64,000 nt of DNA from Streptococcus macacae NCTC 11558 (GTDB lineage Bacteria; Bacillota; Bacilli; Lactobacillales; Streptococcaceae): NCBI RefSeq assembly GCF_000187995.2, contig NZ_AEUW02000001.1, forward strand, positions 992,001 to 1,056,000, given 5' to 3'. The position numbers and the translations under genes are program-made. A model generated the notes under the pieces. It saw only the letters and a program-made list of their open reading frames with translations, searched no databases and was not told the origin of the DNA. Shown in pieces: positions 7,893-17,666 of the stretch (position 1 is its first letter; each line of letters begins with the position of its first letter).

Positions 7893-8228
7893 AACTTCAC
7901 TTTTTTACTTTCTTAAAAATATTCCACCTTGTAGACATTTTAGACTTTGTTATTTTGTCTGCTCTCTTTATCTATTAGTTTTAAATTTGTAAACATTCAC
8001 AACCATTATTATATCACTATTTCAAAAAGATTACATAATTATTACAGATTAAACACTTTAAAATAGCTTCTTTGCCTTTGCTTTTTTTCAAATATGTTTT
8101 GTCTCTTCTGCTTCAGTTAGTGTTCTTCATACTTTCCTATTCATCTACTTAAATTTCTCTTTTTATTTTTTCTTTCTTTTTTATGCTACAATAACAGTGA
8201 GAAATTCGTTAGTGGCTGAGGTTGGGTT
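7893..8228. other. AT-rich gap with birA promoter
   Basis: No gene or repeat is seen. Near its right end TGCTACAAT (8184-8192) is an extended -10 for birA, 37 bp ahead of the ATG, followed by a GAGG ribosome site. Confidence 0.5.
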
Positions 8229-9164
8229 ATGAAAACGTATGAGGCAATTTATCAAATGCTGGCACAGAAGGATGATTTTGTGACAGGTAAGGTTCTGGGG
8301 GAGGAGCTGTCCATTTCTCGGACGGCTGTTTGGAAGGCGATTCAGACTTTGGAAAAGAAGGGACTGGCCATTGAATCTGTCAAGAATCGCGGCTACCGCT
8401 TGCTTTCAGGTGATCTCTTTTTACCGGACATCATTGAACAAACAACTGGTATTAAGGTCTTTTTCAACACGAAAAGCTCTTCAACACAGTTAGATGCTAA
8501 AGCTGGCATTGAAAAAGGAAATCCTAGTCCGGCTCTTTACCTTGCTCCTTGTCAAACAGCTGCCAGAGGGCGCTTTAGCCGGCCTTTTTTTACTCCTGAG
8601 TCTGGAGGCATTTACATGTCCTTGCATTTGCAGCCTCAATTGCCCTTTAAACAGCTCCCTTCTTATACACTGATGGCAGCTACCAGCGTGGTTAAAGCCA
8701 TTTCTCGCTTAACTGGTATTGAAGCTGAGATCAAGTGGGTCAATGATATCTATCTGGATGGCAAAAAGGTGGCTGGTATTTTAACCGAAGCCATGTCTTC
8801 TGTTGAAACAGGCTTGATTACAGACGTCATCATTGGTATGGGCATTAATTTTCATGTCACTGACTTTCCTGAGGAATTGCAAAGCAAGGCAAGCAGTATT
8901 TTTTCTGGAAAACCGACCATCACGCGCAATCAGCTCATCTCTGAGATCTGGAACATCTTTTTCCGGACTCCAAAAGACGATCTTATTAAGGTTTACAAAG
9001 AAAAATCACTTGTCTTAAACAGACAAGTGACTTTCGTTGAAAACGATCAGGTTTATAAGGGGATTGCTGCAGATATTACAGATACCGGACAGCTCATCGT
9101 CCAATTGGAAAACGGACAGGAAAAAGTCCTTAATAGCGGTGAGATCAGTCTTTCTTCTTGGTAG
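8229..9164 (+). CDS. birA: Bifunctional biotin operon repressor / biotin-protein ligase
   Basis: 311 residues. The N-terminal 60 residues form a winged helix (GEELSISRTAVWKAIQTLEK), as in the class II BirA of E. coli. The central catalytic domain carries AARGRFSRPF, the biotin/ATP loop, followed by GGIYMSL and KWVNDIYLDGKKVAGILTE. The C-terminal SH3-like domain ends VLNSGEISLSSW. It attaches biotin to carboxylase subunits through biotinyl-AMP and can act as a biotin-sensing repressor. Its 3' end overlaps the convergent 64-residue gene by 20 bp. Confidence 0.94.
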   Translation: MKTYEAIYQMLAQKDDFVTGKVLGEELSISRTAVWKAIQTLEKKGLAIESVKNRGYRLLSGDLFLPDIIEQTTGIKVFFNTKSSSTQLDAKAGIEKGNPSPALYLAPCQTAARGRFSRPFFTPESGGIYMSLHLQPQLPFKQLPSYTLMAATSVVKAISRLTGIEAEIKWVNDIYLDGKKVAGILTEAMSSVETGLITDVIIGMGINFHVTDFPEELQSKASSIFSGKPTITRNQLISEIWNIFFRTPKDDLIKVYKEKSLVLNRQVTFVENDQVYKGIAADITDTGQLIVQLENGQEKVLNSGEISLSSW

Positions 9165-9339
9165 CCGCTAATATGATACGTGTCCATTTATCCACTATAT
9201 AGATCTTACGCAGATTTCGGATGAGAAGAAAACCCCAGAATCCTGCCATAAAAAGATCTGCTGCAAAAACAGCATTATTAAACAAAATGGTTTCAATGAC
9301 TGTTATGATCAAGAAAATAGTAAAATCTTGCTTTTTCAT
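9145..9339 (-). CDS. DUF3272 family small membrane protein
   Basis: 64 residues: MKKQDFTIFLIITVIETILF, then a second hydrophobic stretch (FMAGFWGFLLIRNL) and a basic C-terminus. This two-helix pattern matches the streptococcal DUF3272 family commonly found beside dnaX. It overlaps the end of birA on the other strand. No function is known for the family. Confidence 0.65.
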   Translation of the reverse strand: MKKQDFTIFLIITVIETILFNNAVFAADLFMAGFWGFLLIRNLRKIYIVDKWTRIILAATKKKD

Positions 9340-9467
9340 ATTTCTATTGTATCAAATGTATCCAAAAGAAACTAGAAAATAAATTTTCAGCTTTTGTGAG
9401 TTTTCTCAAGTGCAGCCCTCAAAAGTTACTGTCTAGAAACTCTGAAACAAACCTTAGGACTAGATAT

Positions 9468-9518
9468 AAAGGAACAGCTAAAGTTTTATTTTGATTAATA
9501 GTCTTTAGCTGTTCCTTT
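9468..9518 (-). terminator. Intrinsic terminator of the dnaX operon
   Basis: AAAGGAACAGCTAAAG (9468-9483) pairs with CTTTAGCTGTTCCTTT (9503-9518), a 16-bp perfect stem with A/T flanks giving a U-run. The stem begins inside the dnaX stop codon. Confidence 0.85.
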
Positions 9519-11188
9519 TATTCTTCTTCTACTGTAATTTTATCAGCCAAAAAGTCAAACCCTTCTGGTATCAAATCTTGTTCTGCTTTTGTTTCGTCTG
9601 CCTGATTGCTGCTTTTATTTGTTTTTAGACTATTGGCAAATTCACTGCGGATAGCATTAAATTCTGCCCGCGGAACCGCCATGATATTAGGGGAAAAACC
9701 AGATGCCTGACTCATGATATTGCCAAACATATCATTGAGGTCTGAGCGTTTCATAGCCTGTTCGGCATTAAAGGCTGCATCAAATGCCAAAATAGCATTT
9801 TCACTATTGGCAAGAACAGGTTCAGAACCCATCAGCAAAGCACGATCCTGAGCAGAGATACTCTCTAAAATTTCATTCCAGGAACTCTTAAGAGCTTCTA
9901 AATATTCCCTTGATTTTTGGCTGTCTGCTACAGTCTCCTGCATGATGGTCATCACCTTGTCTTTGTCTACCTTGTAGCGATGGCTGTTTCTTTTTGGCTT
10001 TGCTGCTACACTTGTCTTTTGACCTTTTGAAAGAGCAGCTAGCTGCTCTTTCAAATCTTGGATTTCCGCCTGTAGATTCTGGATTTCCTGAGCCCATTTT
10101 TCCGGCAATTCCTTAGAAGGAGAATCTTCTCTGCGGCTCAGCTGAATAGTCATCATTTCAGCATAAATCTTAGGATGAGTCCCATTTTTAATTTCAGGCA
10201 GACTCTTTGTAATACGCTCAATCATATCAAACAGCCTATCTTGCGGAAATGCAAGATTTTCTGTAAACAGCTCTGCCTGATGGGTATTTTCACCGCCAGA
10301 CTGAACTACCAAAAGATCCCGCAGATAGTTTAGCAAATCTGCTGCAAAACGATTCATGCTTTTGCCGCTGTCAAAGATCATTTCTAAATCTGCCAGTGCC
10401 TCTTGAGCTTCATTTTTAAGAAGATGGCTGACATAGGTATCTAAAGCTTTTAAGCTGATACTGCCTGTCATTTCTTCAGCCATCTCCAAGGAAAGTTCAT
10501 GATCGCCAGTCAAGCTTAGAGTTTGATCTAAGATAGATAAAGCATCGCGCATACCGCCTTCTGCCTGTTTGGCAATTAAACGCAAAGCTGCGTCATCAAA
10601 AGAGATACCTTCTTTTTGGAGAATATCAGCTAAATGCTGGCTAATAGCTGCTGTCTTAATCGCCTTAAATTCAAAACGCTGAACACGTGATAAAATGGTG
10701 GCTGGAATTTTATGCAGCTCTGTTGTTGCTAAGATAAAAACGACATTTTCTGTCGGTTCTTCAAGCGTTTTTAACAGAGCATTAAAAGCTCCTGTTGAGA
10801 GCATATGGACTTCGTCAATAATATACACTTTGTAGTTAGCACGGCTGGGAGCATAGGTTGACTTGTCACGAATTTCTCGGATTTCATCAACACCGTTATT
10901 GGAAGCTGCGTCAATTTCAATGACATCCTCTAAACTGCCGTTTGTGATATCCCTGCAGATATCACAGTTATTGCAGGGCTCACCATCTAGCTGATTGGGA
11001 CAGTTCATGGCTTTGGCAAAAATCTTAGCCGCACTGGTTTTTCCTGTTCCCCTAGGTCCTGAAAAAAGATAGGCGTGGCTGATTTTCCCTGAAGCAACTG
11101 CCTGTTTTAAGGTTGTCGCTGCAATTTCCTGTCCCACCATTTCATCAAAAGTCTGACTGCGGTATTTTCGATAAAGCGCTTGGTACAT
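9518..11188 (-). CDS. dnaX: DNA polymerase III subunit gamma/tau
   Basis: 556 residues, the clamp-loader ATPase. Walker A is GPRGTGKTS at residues 44-52, the zinc cysteines are Cys63, 72, 75 and 78 (PCNNCDIC), Walker B/DExH is IIDEVHML and sensor 1 is FILATTELHKIP. A coiled-coil linker (EIQNLQAEIQDLKEQLAALS) leads to a tau-like C-terminus, ending acidic. It loads the beta clamp at the replisome. Its ATG shares one base with the stop of the upstream fRMsr gene, so the two are translationally coupled. Confidence 0.96.
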   Translation of the reverse strand: MYQALYRKYRSQTFDEMVGQEIAATTLKQAVASGKISHAYLFSGPRGTGKTSAAKIFAKAMNCPNQLDGEPCNNCDICRDITNGSLEDVIEIDAASNNGVDEIREIRDKSTYAPSRANYKVYIIDEVHMLSTGAFNALLKTLEEPTENVVFILATTELHKIPATILSRVQRFEFKAIKTAAISQHLADILQKEGISFDDAALRLIAKQAEGGMRDALSILDQTLSLTGDHELSLEMAEEMTGSISLKALDTYVSHLLKNEAQEALADLEMIFDSGKSMNRFAADLLNYLRDLLVVQSGGENTHQAELFTENLAFPQDRLFDMIERITKSLPEIKNGTHPKIYAEMMTIQLSRREDSPSKELPEKWAQEIQNLQAEIQDLKEQLAALSKGQKTSVAAKPKRNSHRYKVDKDKVMTIMQETVADSQKSREYLEALKSSWNEILESISAQDRALLMGSEPVLANSENAILAFDAAFNAEQAMKRSDLNDMFGNIMSQASGFSPNIMAVPRAEFNAIRSEFANSLKTNKSSNQADETKAEQDLIPEGFDFLADKITVEEE

Positions 11189-11685
11189 TAGTTTTTCACT
11201 CCAAACATGTCAAAATGCCAGTTTGTTTTTTTCAACAAAATAGCCACAAACTGTTCTAAATAGTTTTGATCAGCCCTATCATAGTCTTCTGTCAACTGCG
11301 AATCTAAATCCAGCACACCAATGAGCTGTCCATCCTTTAGTATAGGCACAACAATTTCACTCATGGCAGCTGAATCACAGGAGATGTAGTTGTTGTGCTT
11401 GGTAACATCTCCTACAATAATGGTTTTCTTTTCTGCTGCTGCCTGACCGCAGACCCCCTGACCAAGCTTAATGCGGACACAAGACACACCGCCTTGAAAA
11501 GGTCCTAGGACAAGCTCTCTTCCATCAAAAAGATAAAATCCTGCAAAGACTGAGTTGGGAAGTGTTGTATTCAGCATAGCTGCGGCATTGGCCAAATTGG
11601 CTAAAGCGTTGGTTTCATTGGCAAACATGGACTGCGCTTGATCCAGTAAAATTTGATAAGCTGAAATTTTTTCTTGATTTTGCAT
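11188..11685 (-). CDS. Free methionine-(R)-sulfoxide reductase, GAF domain
   Basis: 165 residues forming a single GAF domain. Cys69 (GGVSCVRI), Cys79 (GQGVCGQA) and Cys103 (ISCDSA) have the same spacing (10 and 24) as the three redox cysteines of E. coli fRMsr, supporting real enzymatic activity rather than a sensory GAF. It reduces free methionine-R-sulfoxide. Its pairing with dnaX in one transcript (1-nt overlap) is a conserved streptococcal arrangement as far as I recall. Upstream, 11686-11813 holds the terminator of the next gene. Confidence 0.9.
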   Translation of the reverse strand: MQNQEKISAYQILLDQAQSMFANETNALANLANAAAMLNTTLPNSVFAGFYLFDGRELVLGPFQGGVSCVRIKLGQGVCGQAAAEKKTIIVGDVTKHNNYISCDSAAMSEIVVPILKDGQLIGVLDLDSQLTEDYDRADQNYLEQFVAILLKKTNWHFDMFGVKN

Positions 11686-11722
11686 AAGACTATTATAACA
11701 AAAAACCTCTCAAAATGTATGC

Positions 11723-11752
11723 TAAAAGAAAATCCCTGCTTTTCAAGCAAGG
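11723..11752 (-). terminator. Probable terminator after peptidase E
   Basis: Minus strand CCTTGCTT-GAA-AAGCAGGG followed by ATTTTCTTTT. The 7-8 bp stem and U-rich tail lie about 60 bp past the peptidase E stop. Confidence 0.55.
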
Positions 11753-11813
11753 AAGGTTTATTAAACAAATCTATTTCTGTTAAAAAGCGTGGTAAAAATA
11801 CCCCAGCCCGCTA

Positions 11814-12431
11814 CTAACTGTTTTCTGCTGCATAGTTATCATCGTCCACCAAAACAGCTTGTTGATTAGTTAATTTAAGCAGTTTGAGCTGTCCTTCATA
11901 GACAGCAGCTGTCTGCTCAGCGGTCTCCTCAAAAGGAAATTCGCCCCAATGCGGCAGGACAGAAAAATCAACCAGACCTAAGGCAGCATCATCCGTCAAA
12001 TCAGGTGCCAAATGCTTATCATCCATAATTTGGTTGTAAGAAATATCACTGGAGGCAATAATGGCACCAGCTGATTCACCAATATAAACCATCCCCTGAT
12101 TAATTCGTTCACGAATTAGGGACAGCAAATTTTTTCGCTTTAATTCCTGCAAAAGATAGAAGGTATTGCCGCCTGAAATGTAGAGGCAAGGCGTTTGAGT
12201 AATCTTTTCTCTCGCCACAGCCTCTGTCACTTCTGCTATATCCAGCAGGGCAACTTCAAATTGTAAATCAGCAAAAACAGCCCTGCCTTCATCAATATAG
12301 TCCCTGTACTCTTCGACATTTCCAGCTGTAGGAAGGAAAAGGACTTTCTTTTCCAACTCATGCTGCTCTGCAAATTTTTCAAATAAAGGCTGCACTCCTG
12401 CAAAATAAGAGCATAAGAATAAGGTTTTCAT
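11814..12431 (-). CDS. Peptidase E-like (S51) serine hydrolase
   Basis: 205 residues of the alpha-aspartyl dipeptidase/cyanophycinase-like S51 family. The nucleophile is Ser120 in YIGESAGAII, preceded by the SGGNTFYLL loop. The family cleaves Asp-X dipeptides; the specificity here is unproven. The gene overlaps ada by 4 nt (ATGA), so the two are probably co-transcribed although no functional link is known. Length is slightly shorter than E. coli PepE (229), but the core looks whole. Confidence 0.82.
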   Translation of the reverse strand: MKTLFLCSYFAGVQPLFEKFAEQHELEKKVLFLPTAGNVEEYRDYIDEGRAVFADLQFEVALLDIAEVTEAVAREKITQTPCLYISGGNTFYLLQELKRKNLLSLIRERINQGMVYIGESAGAIIASSDISYNQIMDDKHLAPDLTDDAALGLVDFSVLPHWGEFPFEETAEQTAAVYEGQLKLLKLTNQQAVLVDDDNYAAENS

Positions 12432-13498
12432 GAATTTTCCTTCCTGTAAGGTTTTTTAATTCTTTTCTCCAGTTCCAGCAGATATTTTTTGCGCTCCATT
12501 CCGCCGCCATAACCGCCCAAACTTCCATCACTAGCAATAACGCGGTGGCAAGGAATCAAAATAGCAATCTGATTGGCTCCGTTGGCATTGCCGACAGCTC
12601 TGACCTTATTGGCATCACCCAGTGCTAGAGCCAAATCTTTATAGGTAAGTGTTTCCCCAAGCGGAATCTTCTGAAGCAGTTCCCAAACGGCTTGCTGAAA
12701 GGCCGAGCCATTCAAATACAGAGGAATGGTAAAACCTGCAAAAGTTCCAGAAAAATAAGCAGCTAGCTCTTTTTCCAATTGCTGTAAAAGAGGATTGGTT
12801 CCGTGGATAATTCTTGCATTCAGTTTGCTGCGCAGCCGCTCAATTTCTCTTTCCAGTCCTCGCCGATTGTCAAATTCCAAGAGATAGAGAGAATCCTCGT
12901 CCGCCAAAGCCAGCATTCGTCCAATTGGTGTCGCGATAAAAGCAGCTGTCAGCACTTTAATAGTCGTTTTTTTCGCTGGATTTCCCATAATACGGCTAAA
13001 GGCGTCATTGAAACCACTAGATGACTGATAGCCCATAGCCAGCTGTTGCTCAATGACTGTCTGACCATCCTCAATATTCTTAAAAGCCAGACCCATCCGC
13101 CGGGCACGCGCATACTGAACAAAGGTCATATCGTAAACTTCTTTGAATTTTCGCCTAGCAGTCGCCGAATGGATGCCCAGCCTCTTGAAATCTTCCTCCT
13201 TCCACCGCTTCTCAGGATCGGCTTCTACAGCTGTTATGAGCATTCTAACTTCTTCAGGAATATGATGCGGGTAAGATAGAGGCTGACAGATTTTGCATGG
13301 CCGATAACCAGCCAGAAGCGCTTCTTCTGCCTTTTCGTAAAAATCACAGTTTTCAAACTTAGGCTTTCTGGCCCGGCAGGTCGCGTGGCAAAAAATCCCT
13401 GTTGACTTAATGGCCGCAAAGAAAATCCCGTCAAACTGCGCATCTCGTTCCAGCAAAGCCTGATAATAACGCTCTTTTAGCTGTTCATTTTCTATCAT
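12428..13498 (-). CDS. ada: Ada-type methylation repair regulator and O6-methylguanine methyltransferase
   Basis: 356 residues from the ATG at 13496-13498, chosen because GAGGAG lies 7 bp upstream. Domain order: an N-terminal Ada zinc/methylphosphotriester domain with Cys37, Cys41, Cys68 and Cys71 (IFCHATCRA, PCKIC; one off E. coli 38/42/69/72); an AraC helix-turn-helix (HSATARRKFKEVYDMTF to MGYQSSSGFNDAFSRIMG); and a C-terminal methyltransferase with active-site PCHRVIASDG. It removes alkyl groups from O6-guanine and phosphotriesters and, once methylated, should activate its own operon. This three-domain form is less usual in streptococci than separate Ogt proteins. Confidence 0.92.
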   Translation of the reverse strand: MIENEQLKERYYQALLERDAQFDGIFFAAIKSTGIFCHATCRARKPKFENCDFYEKAEEALLAGYRPCKICQPLSYPHHIPEEVRMLITAVEADPEKRWKEEDFKRLGIHSATARRKFKEVYDMTFVQYARARRMGLAFKNIEDGQTVIEQQLAMGYQSSSGFNDAFSRIMGNPAKKTTIKVLTAAFIATPIGRMLALADEDSLYLLEFDNRRGLEREIERLRSKLNARIIHGTNPLLQQLEKELAAYFSGTFAGFTIPLYLNGSAFQQAVWELLQKIPLGETLTYKDLALALGDANKVRAVGNANGANQIAILIPCHRVIASDGSLGGYGGGMERKKYLLELEKRIKKPYRKENS

Positions 13499-13638
13499 TA
13501 TAGTCTCCTCGTTCATCAATTTTTATTATTATACCCTAAAACAAAGTGAATGACTTCCGAAAAATAAACAAGTTATTTAAGAGGCTAAAAGCAAAGAACA
13601 GACCTTCATCTTCTGACACAAAATATTTTAGTTAGCAA

Positions 13639-14265
13639 CTACTGTTTTACAACCACATAACAAAGCCAAGCTGCCTGCTGCCGATAATCCTGCAGCTGCA
13701 GGCCTATTTTATCCAAATAGTTGGCAAAATCTTCTCTTTCTTTTAAGTTTGGTAAATAATACTTGATTTTGCTTTGCTCGCAAGCTATGATGAGCCGTCC
13801 ATCGTCTGCCAGCACACGCTTGATTTCTAATAAAGAGTGTCTCAAATCCGGCCAATGAAAATGTGTCTGAAAAGCACAGACAAGATCAAAGGTTTGATCA
13901 GGATATGATATCTGGCCCACATCCATCACTTCAAAAGTAAGCCTATCTTGTCCGTAATGCTGCTGAGCCTGAGCGATAGCGTCCTTTGAAATATCAATTC
14001 CCTTGATTTGACTATTTGGAAAAAGCCTCTGCAGATAAGCTGTTGAAGCGCCATTGCCAACACCGATATCTAATATCGTTTGATAAGACCTGTTAGGGAG
14101 TAAAGACAGACTCCACTTAGCCATAGGCAGATAAGCCTTATTCCATATTTTCATCATCAGTTGTCCTACAAAACCTGATGGATGTTTTGATTGACGAACG
14201 AGATAGTTAAGTAAGCCCCAAAGCAAGGCTAGAGCTGCTGCTAAAATAATGATTAAAATGATCAT
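13639..14265 (-). CDS. Membrane-anchored class I SAM methyltransferase
   Basis: About 208 residues from the ATG at 14263-14265 (a GTG one codon earlier is also possible). Residues 1-20 are a single hydrophobic segment (MIILIIILAAALALLWGLLN). The Rossmann domain follows with motif I ILDIGVGNGAST, motif II IKGIDIS and motif IV DLVCAFQTHFHWPD. The substrate is unknown. The ATG overlaps the stop of the GrpB gene, indicating coupling. Confidence 0.82.
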   Translation of the reverse strand: MIILIIILAAALALLWGLLNYLVRQSKHPSGFVGQLMMKIWNKAYLPMAKWSLSLLPNRSYQTILDIGVGNGASTAYLQRLFPNSQIKGIDISKDAIAQAQQHYGQDRLTFEVMDVGQISYPDQTFDLVCAFQTHFHWPDLRHSLLEIKRVLADDGRLIIACEQSKIKYYLPNLKEREDFANYLDKIGLQLQDYRQQAAWLCYVVVKQ

Positions 14266-14834
14266 CACTTATATCTCCCTTTATAATTTTCTTTGGCTTT
14301 TTGCGTATACTTCTTAATGAAATCAGTCTTAGCATCCGTATAAGCATCACGATGATGTTCATATTTTTGCCATAAAGCTAGTTTTAAAACTTCATATTTT
14401 TTAGCAACTTTTGGATGCTCTCTTAAATAATCTCTAAAATAAAGTTCATCATGATCTCCCTGATAACGTAGGTGGAGATGAAAAACTTTTTTGGCAAAGC
14501 CAGCTTCTGTATAACCCTTATTAAAAGACATCCGATTCTTCTCTTCAGACATGAGCAAATATCCGGCATTTAGCAGCTGCCCTTTGCAATATTGTAAATC
14601 TAGATCTTTAGAAACTTCTAATAGCATATCAACAATATTTTTAGCCCAGATGTTAGAAATAGCTGTGCTGCCAATATGAGAAATTCTTTTGATGCTTTTA
14701 CTTGGCAACAGCTGCAAAAGCCGTTTTTCTTCTTCCTGATACCAATGGTTCCACTCTTCTTTGTGCTGGACAAGAAAAATGGGAAATAACTGCCAGAGTT
14801 CTTCCAAAGTCATTTCTGATAAGGCTTTTGCCAT
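14265..14834 (-). CDS. GrpB family nucleotidyltransferase-fold protein
   Basis: 189 residues from the ATG at 14832-14834 (an in-frame GTG at 14846 would add four). LSEMTLEELWQLFPIFLV and ISHIGSTAI are diagnostic of the GrpB/UPF0157 family, which has a nucleotidyltransferase-like fold related to minimal antitoxin NTases. The HxGSTA block keeps the Gly-Ser pair of the NTase motif. No cellular role is established. It is translationally coupled to the methyltransferase downstream. Confidence 0.85.
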   Translation of the reverse strand: MAKALSEMTLEELWQLFPIFLVQHKEEWNHWYQEEEKRLLQLLPSKSIKRISHIGSTAISNIWAKNIVDMLLEVSKDLDLQYCKGQLLNAGYLLMSEEKNRMSFNKGYTEAGFAKKVFHLHLRYQGDHDELYFRDYLREHPKVAKKYEVLKLALWQKYEHHRDAYTDAKTDFIKKYTQKAKENYKGRYK

Positions 14835-14881
14835 CTTTCTATTCACCTATCCTTTTAATCATTCTAGTGTCATTATAGCAA

Positions 14882-14906
14882 AAAATCACTCTTATCGAGT
14901 GATTTT
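14882..14906. terminator. Bidirectional hairpin terminator
   Basis: AAAATCACTC (14882-14891) pairs with GAGTGATTTT (14897-14906) around a 5-nt loop. It separates the YrdC-like gene from GrpB and can stop the minus-strand YrdC transcript. Confidence 0.75.
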
Positions 14907-14951
14907 AGGCTATAGATAAACTGTCCTAATGTCCTAAAAGAACAGGCCGTT

Positions 14952-15737
14952 TTAATAATATTCACCCTGGCGGTAATTCCATGAATTGAAATGATCTGAT
15001 AAATGCATCATGATTTTATCAATATCAAGTCCCTTACGGATAACAACTGGACATGGTTCTACCGAACGGCTGCCTTGGCCTTGTTCAGGAATTAATTTGC
15101 CGTCTGCATCTACCATTGAAACCATAACACCTTGTTCATAGCGCGTTTCAACAGTCTTATCCGGCTGAATAGAAGCCACATAATCATCAGCTTCAATAAC
15201 AAGGTCAACCATTGATTCGATGCGCTCACCAATACCTTCAACTTTACCGCGATTGCCTTTACCTGATGGATTGGCAGAAGAAGCATAGACCATACGGCCT
15301 TCTTTTTCCCACATTTCTTTGGCAATTTGCTCACCTGCCACACCAAATTTAATGACAAAACAAGAAGTACCGCGAACATCAGTCATCAATTCTTCACGAC
15401 CGTCACCATAAGCTTTTAATTTCTCATAAGCTTCTGGTTTCCAAGGCAAAATGCAGCCAAGCAGGATATCTTCATCCCAGTGCTTCTGATAAAAGGCATC
15501 AATTTCTGGTGTTAATTGGGCTAGTTCACGTAACTCTTCCATACTGCCGCACAAAACAACCCCTGGTTTATTGCGATGACGTTTTTTAGCTTCAAACTTA
15601 CGTTCTAAGCCTTTTTTATCTGAGGTCATGATAATGTAGCCGACCTTGGTTGGACAGACAATAACGCCGCCTTCTTCTTTAACAGTTTCAAAGCCTTCTT
15701 GTGAAAGACTGCCATCCCAATGGATATGTTTAGTCAT
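14952..15737 (-). CDS. YrdC/Sua5 domain protein
   Basis: 261 residues with a YrdC-like dsRNA-binding/threonylcarbamoyl-AMP synthase fold: GGVIVCPTKVGYIIMTSDKK, KKRHRNKPGVVLC and VYASSANPSGKGNRGKVEG. The SSAN block is typical, while the usual KxR and PGPxT signature is altered (KKRHRNKP), so it may belong to a YciO-like branch with a different substrate from the true TsaC. The AUG is preceded by AGAGGAATT. Transcribed alone, divergent from the GDPD gene. Confidence 0.75.
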   Translation of the reverse strand: MTKHIHWDGSLSQEGFETVKEEGGVIVCPTKVGYIIMTSDKKGLERKFEAKKRHRNKPGVVLCGSMEELRELAQLTPEIDAFYQKHWDEDILLGCILPWKPEAYEKLKAYGDGREELMTDVRGTSCFVIKFGVAGEQIAKEMWEKEGRMVYASSANPSGKGNRGKVEGIGERIESMVDLVIEADDYVASIQPDKTVETRYEQGVMVSMVDADGKLIPEQGQGSRSVEPCPVVIRKGLDIDKIMMHLSDHFNSWNYRQGEYY

Positions 15738-15912
15738 AAAAAATTCCTCTTCTAATTAATGTCTGTATTTTCTGACAACTTCTATTATATCAGTAAGTCT
15801 CATGAAAATCAAACGCTATTTTCTTTTTAAAAAAGCCATTTAGGTTAATGCTGACTGACATTTCTTGTAAAGATTATGTTAAAATAAATTATCATTTTTT
15901 AAGGAGAAATCA

Positions 15913-17664
15913 GTGAATCGCTTAAAACTAGAATTTCAAAAACTCTACTATAATTTAGATAAGATATTATTTTTGTTCTTCAGCCTCTTTATTGCTATAG
16001 AATATATCTGGGTTCCTATTAATTCTTGGATTTCTGAACATCTTTTAGCCTTGACAGGCTATCTTTATCTCTCACCCAATAATATCGTTTCCGTTTTTAC
16101 GCGCCATTGGTGGGTAACAGCTGCCTTCATCTTACTTTTTGTCTTTAATATTATGATTTCCTACTTGCAAATTGGTTTTCTGTTTTCAGGAGTTCACCAA
16201 CTTTTAGCTCAAAGACCCAAAACATTGAGCCAGTTTATTAAAGCCACCTGGCAGGAATTTTTAACTGTTGTCTGGCATATTAGCCTTGGAAAAGCTTTTT
16301 TTCTGCTCCTTTATGCTTCTATTCTCCTGCCTTTTCTCAAACGTGTTCTCAATGTTTACTACCTCAATAAGCTTCTTGTTCCTCAGTTTATCTGGGATTA
16401 TCTCAGCAATCAGTATCTATTGGGCGGCCTTATTTTAACGCTTACTGGTATCTTTTTTCTGCTGGCCAGTCGTTTGATGTATGCTCTCCCCAAAATCTAT
16501 TTTGACCATTGGTCTGTCAGACAGGCAGTCAAATTCAGCTGGCAGCAGACAAAAAAGAAAACTTTGATTTCTCTTTTTCGTCTATTCTTTTTGATCATCC
16601 AAGCAGTTAGCATTTTTCTTTTGTTTGCTTTTTCTGCTTATTTTATTCAGCTTCTAGCAGATGATCTGCCAGATAGTCTTTCTTTTATTTTTGCTATTTT
16701 GAATTTTGTTGTTATGACATTTGCTTATTATATCAGTATCGCATTCTTTTTAGTTAAATTTGTTTCCTTACTGACAGATAGCCACTTGCCCAATTATAAT
16801 AAAAGATTACGCCGACGTTTTCAATTAGGTATTCTGCTCTTTTTTGCTGCGATTTTTGCATTCAATGGTTTTGTTTATTTAAGCTATCCTTTTCAAAACT
16901 TACCCCTTACTATCTCACATCGAGGTGTCAACAATGAAAATGGTGTCCAAAACACACTGCAATCCTTGGAAAAAACAAGCCGATTGAAACCTGACTTCAT
17001 TGAAATAGATATACAGGAAACAGCTGATAAACAATTCGTTATGATGCACGATTCAAATCTCTTTAACTTGACTGGTGTTGATGGAACAAGTCATGACTTC
17101 ACCCTCAAACAACTCAAGCAAATGATGGTCTCCGAAAACGGACATGCAGCAAAAATGACCAGCTTTGATGCTTATCTCGCTAGAGCAAATCAATTGGGGC
17201 AAAAATTACTTATTGAAATCAAAACATCATCTCGTGACTCAAAAAATATGACGGCTCGCTTCCTTAAAAAATACGCTAAACAAATTAAAAATCACAAACA
17301 TCACATTCATTCTTTAGATTATCGTGTTATTAATGATGTCAAAAAGTATGATAAATCTCTTGTCGCTTATTTCATACTTCCCTACAATACAATCTTTCCA
17401 AGAACCAAAGCCAATGGTTATACGATGGAATATTCTTCTTTAGATCAAAATTTCATGCTTAAACTGCTGAGCAATCATAAAAAAGTTTATGCTTGGACTG
17501 TCAATGAAGAAGCAGCCATATCAAGAATGCTATTGATGGGAGTTAATGGTATTATTACAGATAACCTGACTGGTCTTAAGAAAGAAATCAAGAATAGCCA
17601 GTCTGACAAAAATTATGCCAGTCTGCTTCTCAGCTACCTTCAAGGAATTTTCAATTTATTTTAA
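15913..17664 (+). CDS. Membrane glycerophosphodiester phosphodiesterase
   Basis: 583 residues, starting with GTG 7 bp after AAGGAG. The first 330 residues contain several membrane segments (the GDPD membrane-associated N-terminal domain), and residues from about 335 form a cytoplasmic or external GDPD TIM barrel. Catalytic blocks are SHRGVNNENG..NT, FIEIDIQETADKQFVMMHDSNL and LIEIKTS, giving the HR...E.D...H acid-base set. It hydrolyses glycerophosphodiesters, possibly lipoteichoic acid or phospholipid derived, to glycerol-3-phosphate. Monocistronic with a good terminator. Confidence 0.9.
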   Translation: MNRLKLEFQKLYYNLDKILFLFFSLFIAIEYIWVPINSWISEHLLALTGYLYLSPNNIVSVFTRHWWVTAAFILLFVFNIMISYLQIGFLFSGVHQLLAQRPKTLSQFIKATWQEFLTVVWHISLGKAFFLLLYASILLPFLKRVLNVYYLNKLLVPQFIWDYLSNQYLLGGLILTLTGIFFLLASRLMYALPKIYFDHWSVRQAVKFSWQQTKKKTLISLFRLFFLIIQAVSIFLLFAFSAYFIQLLADDLPDSLSFIFAILNFVVMTFAYYISIAFFLVKFVSLLTDSHLPNYNKRLRRRFQLGILLFFAAIFAFNGFVYLSYPFQNLPLTISHRGVNNENGVQNTLQSLEKTSRLKPDFIEIDIQETADKQFVMMHDSNLFNLTGVDGTSHDFTLKQLKQMMVSENGHAAKMTSFDAYLARANQLGQKLLIEIKTSSRDSKNMTARFLKKYAKQIKNHKHHIHSLDYRVINDVKKYDKSLVAYFILPYNTIFPRTKANGYTMEYSSLDQNFMLKLLSNHKKVYAWTVNEEAAISRMLLMGVNGIITDNLTGLKKEIKNSQSDKNYASLLLSYLQGIFNLF

Positions 17665-17666
17665 AG

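Noticed and set aside
14952..15737. Call as the essential tRNA threonylcarbamoyl-AMP synthase TsaC/Sua5
   Set aside because: The KxR and nucleotide loop are altered relative to true TsaC, so only the YrdC-domain call is kept.
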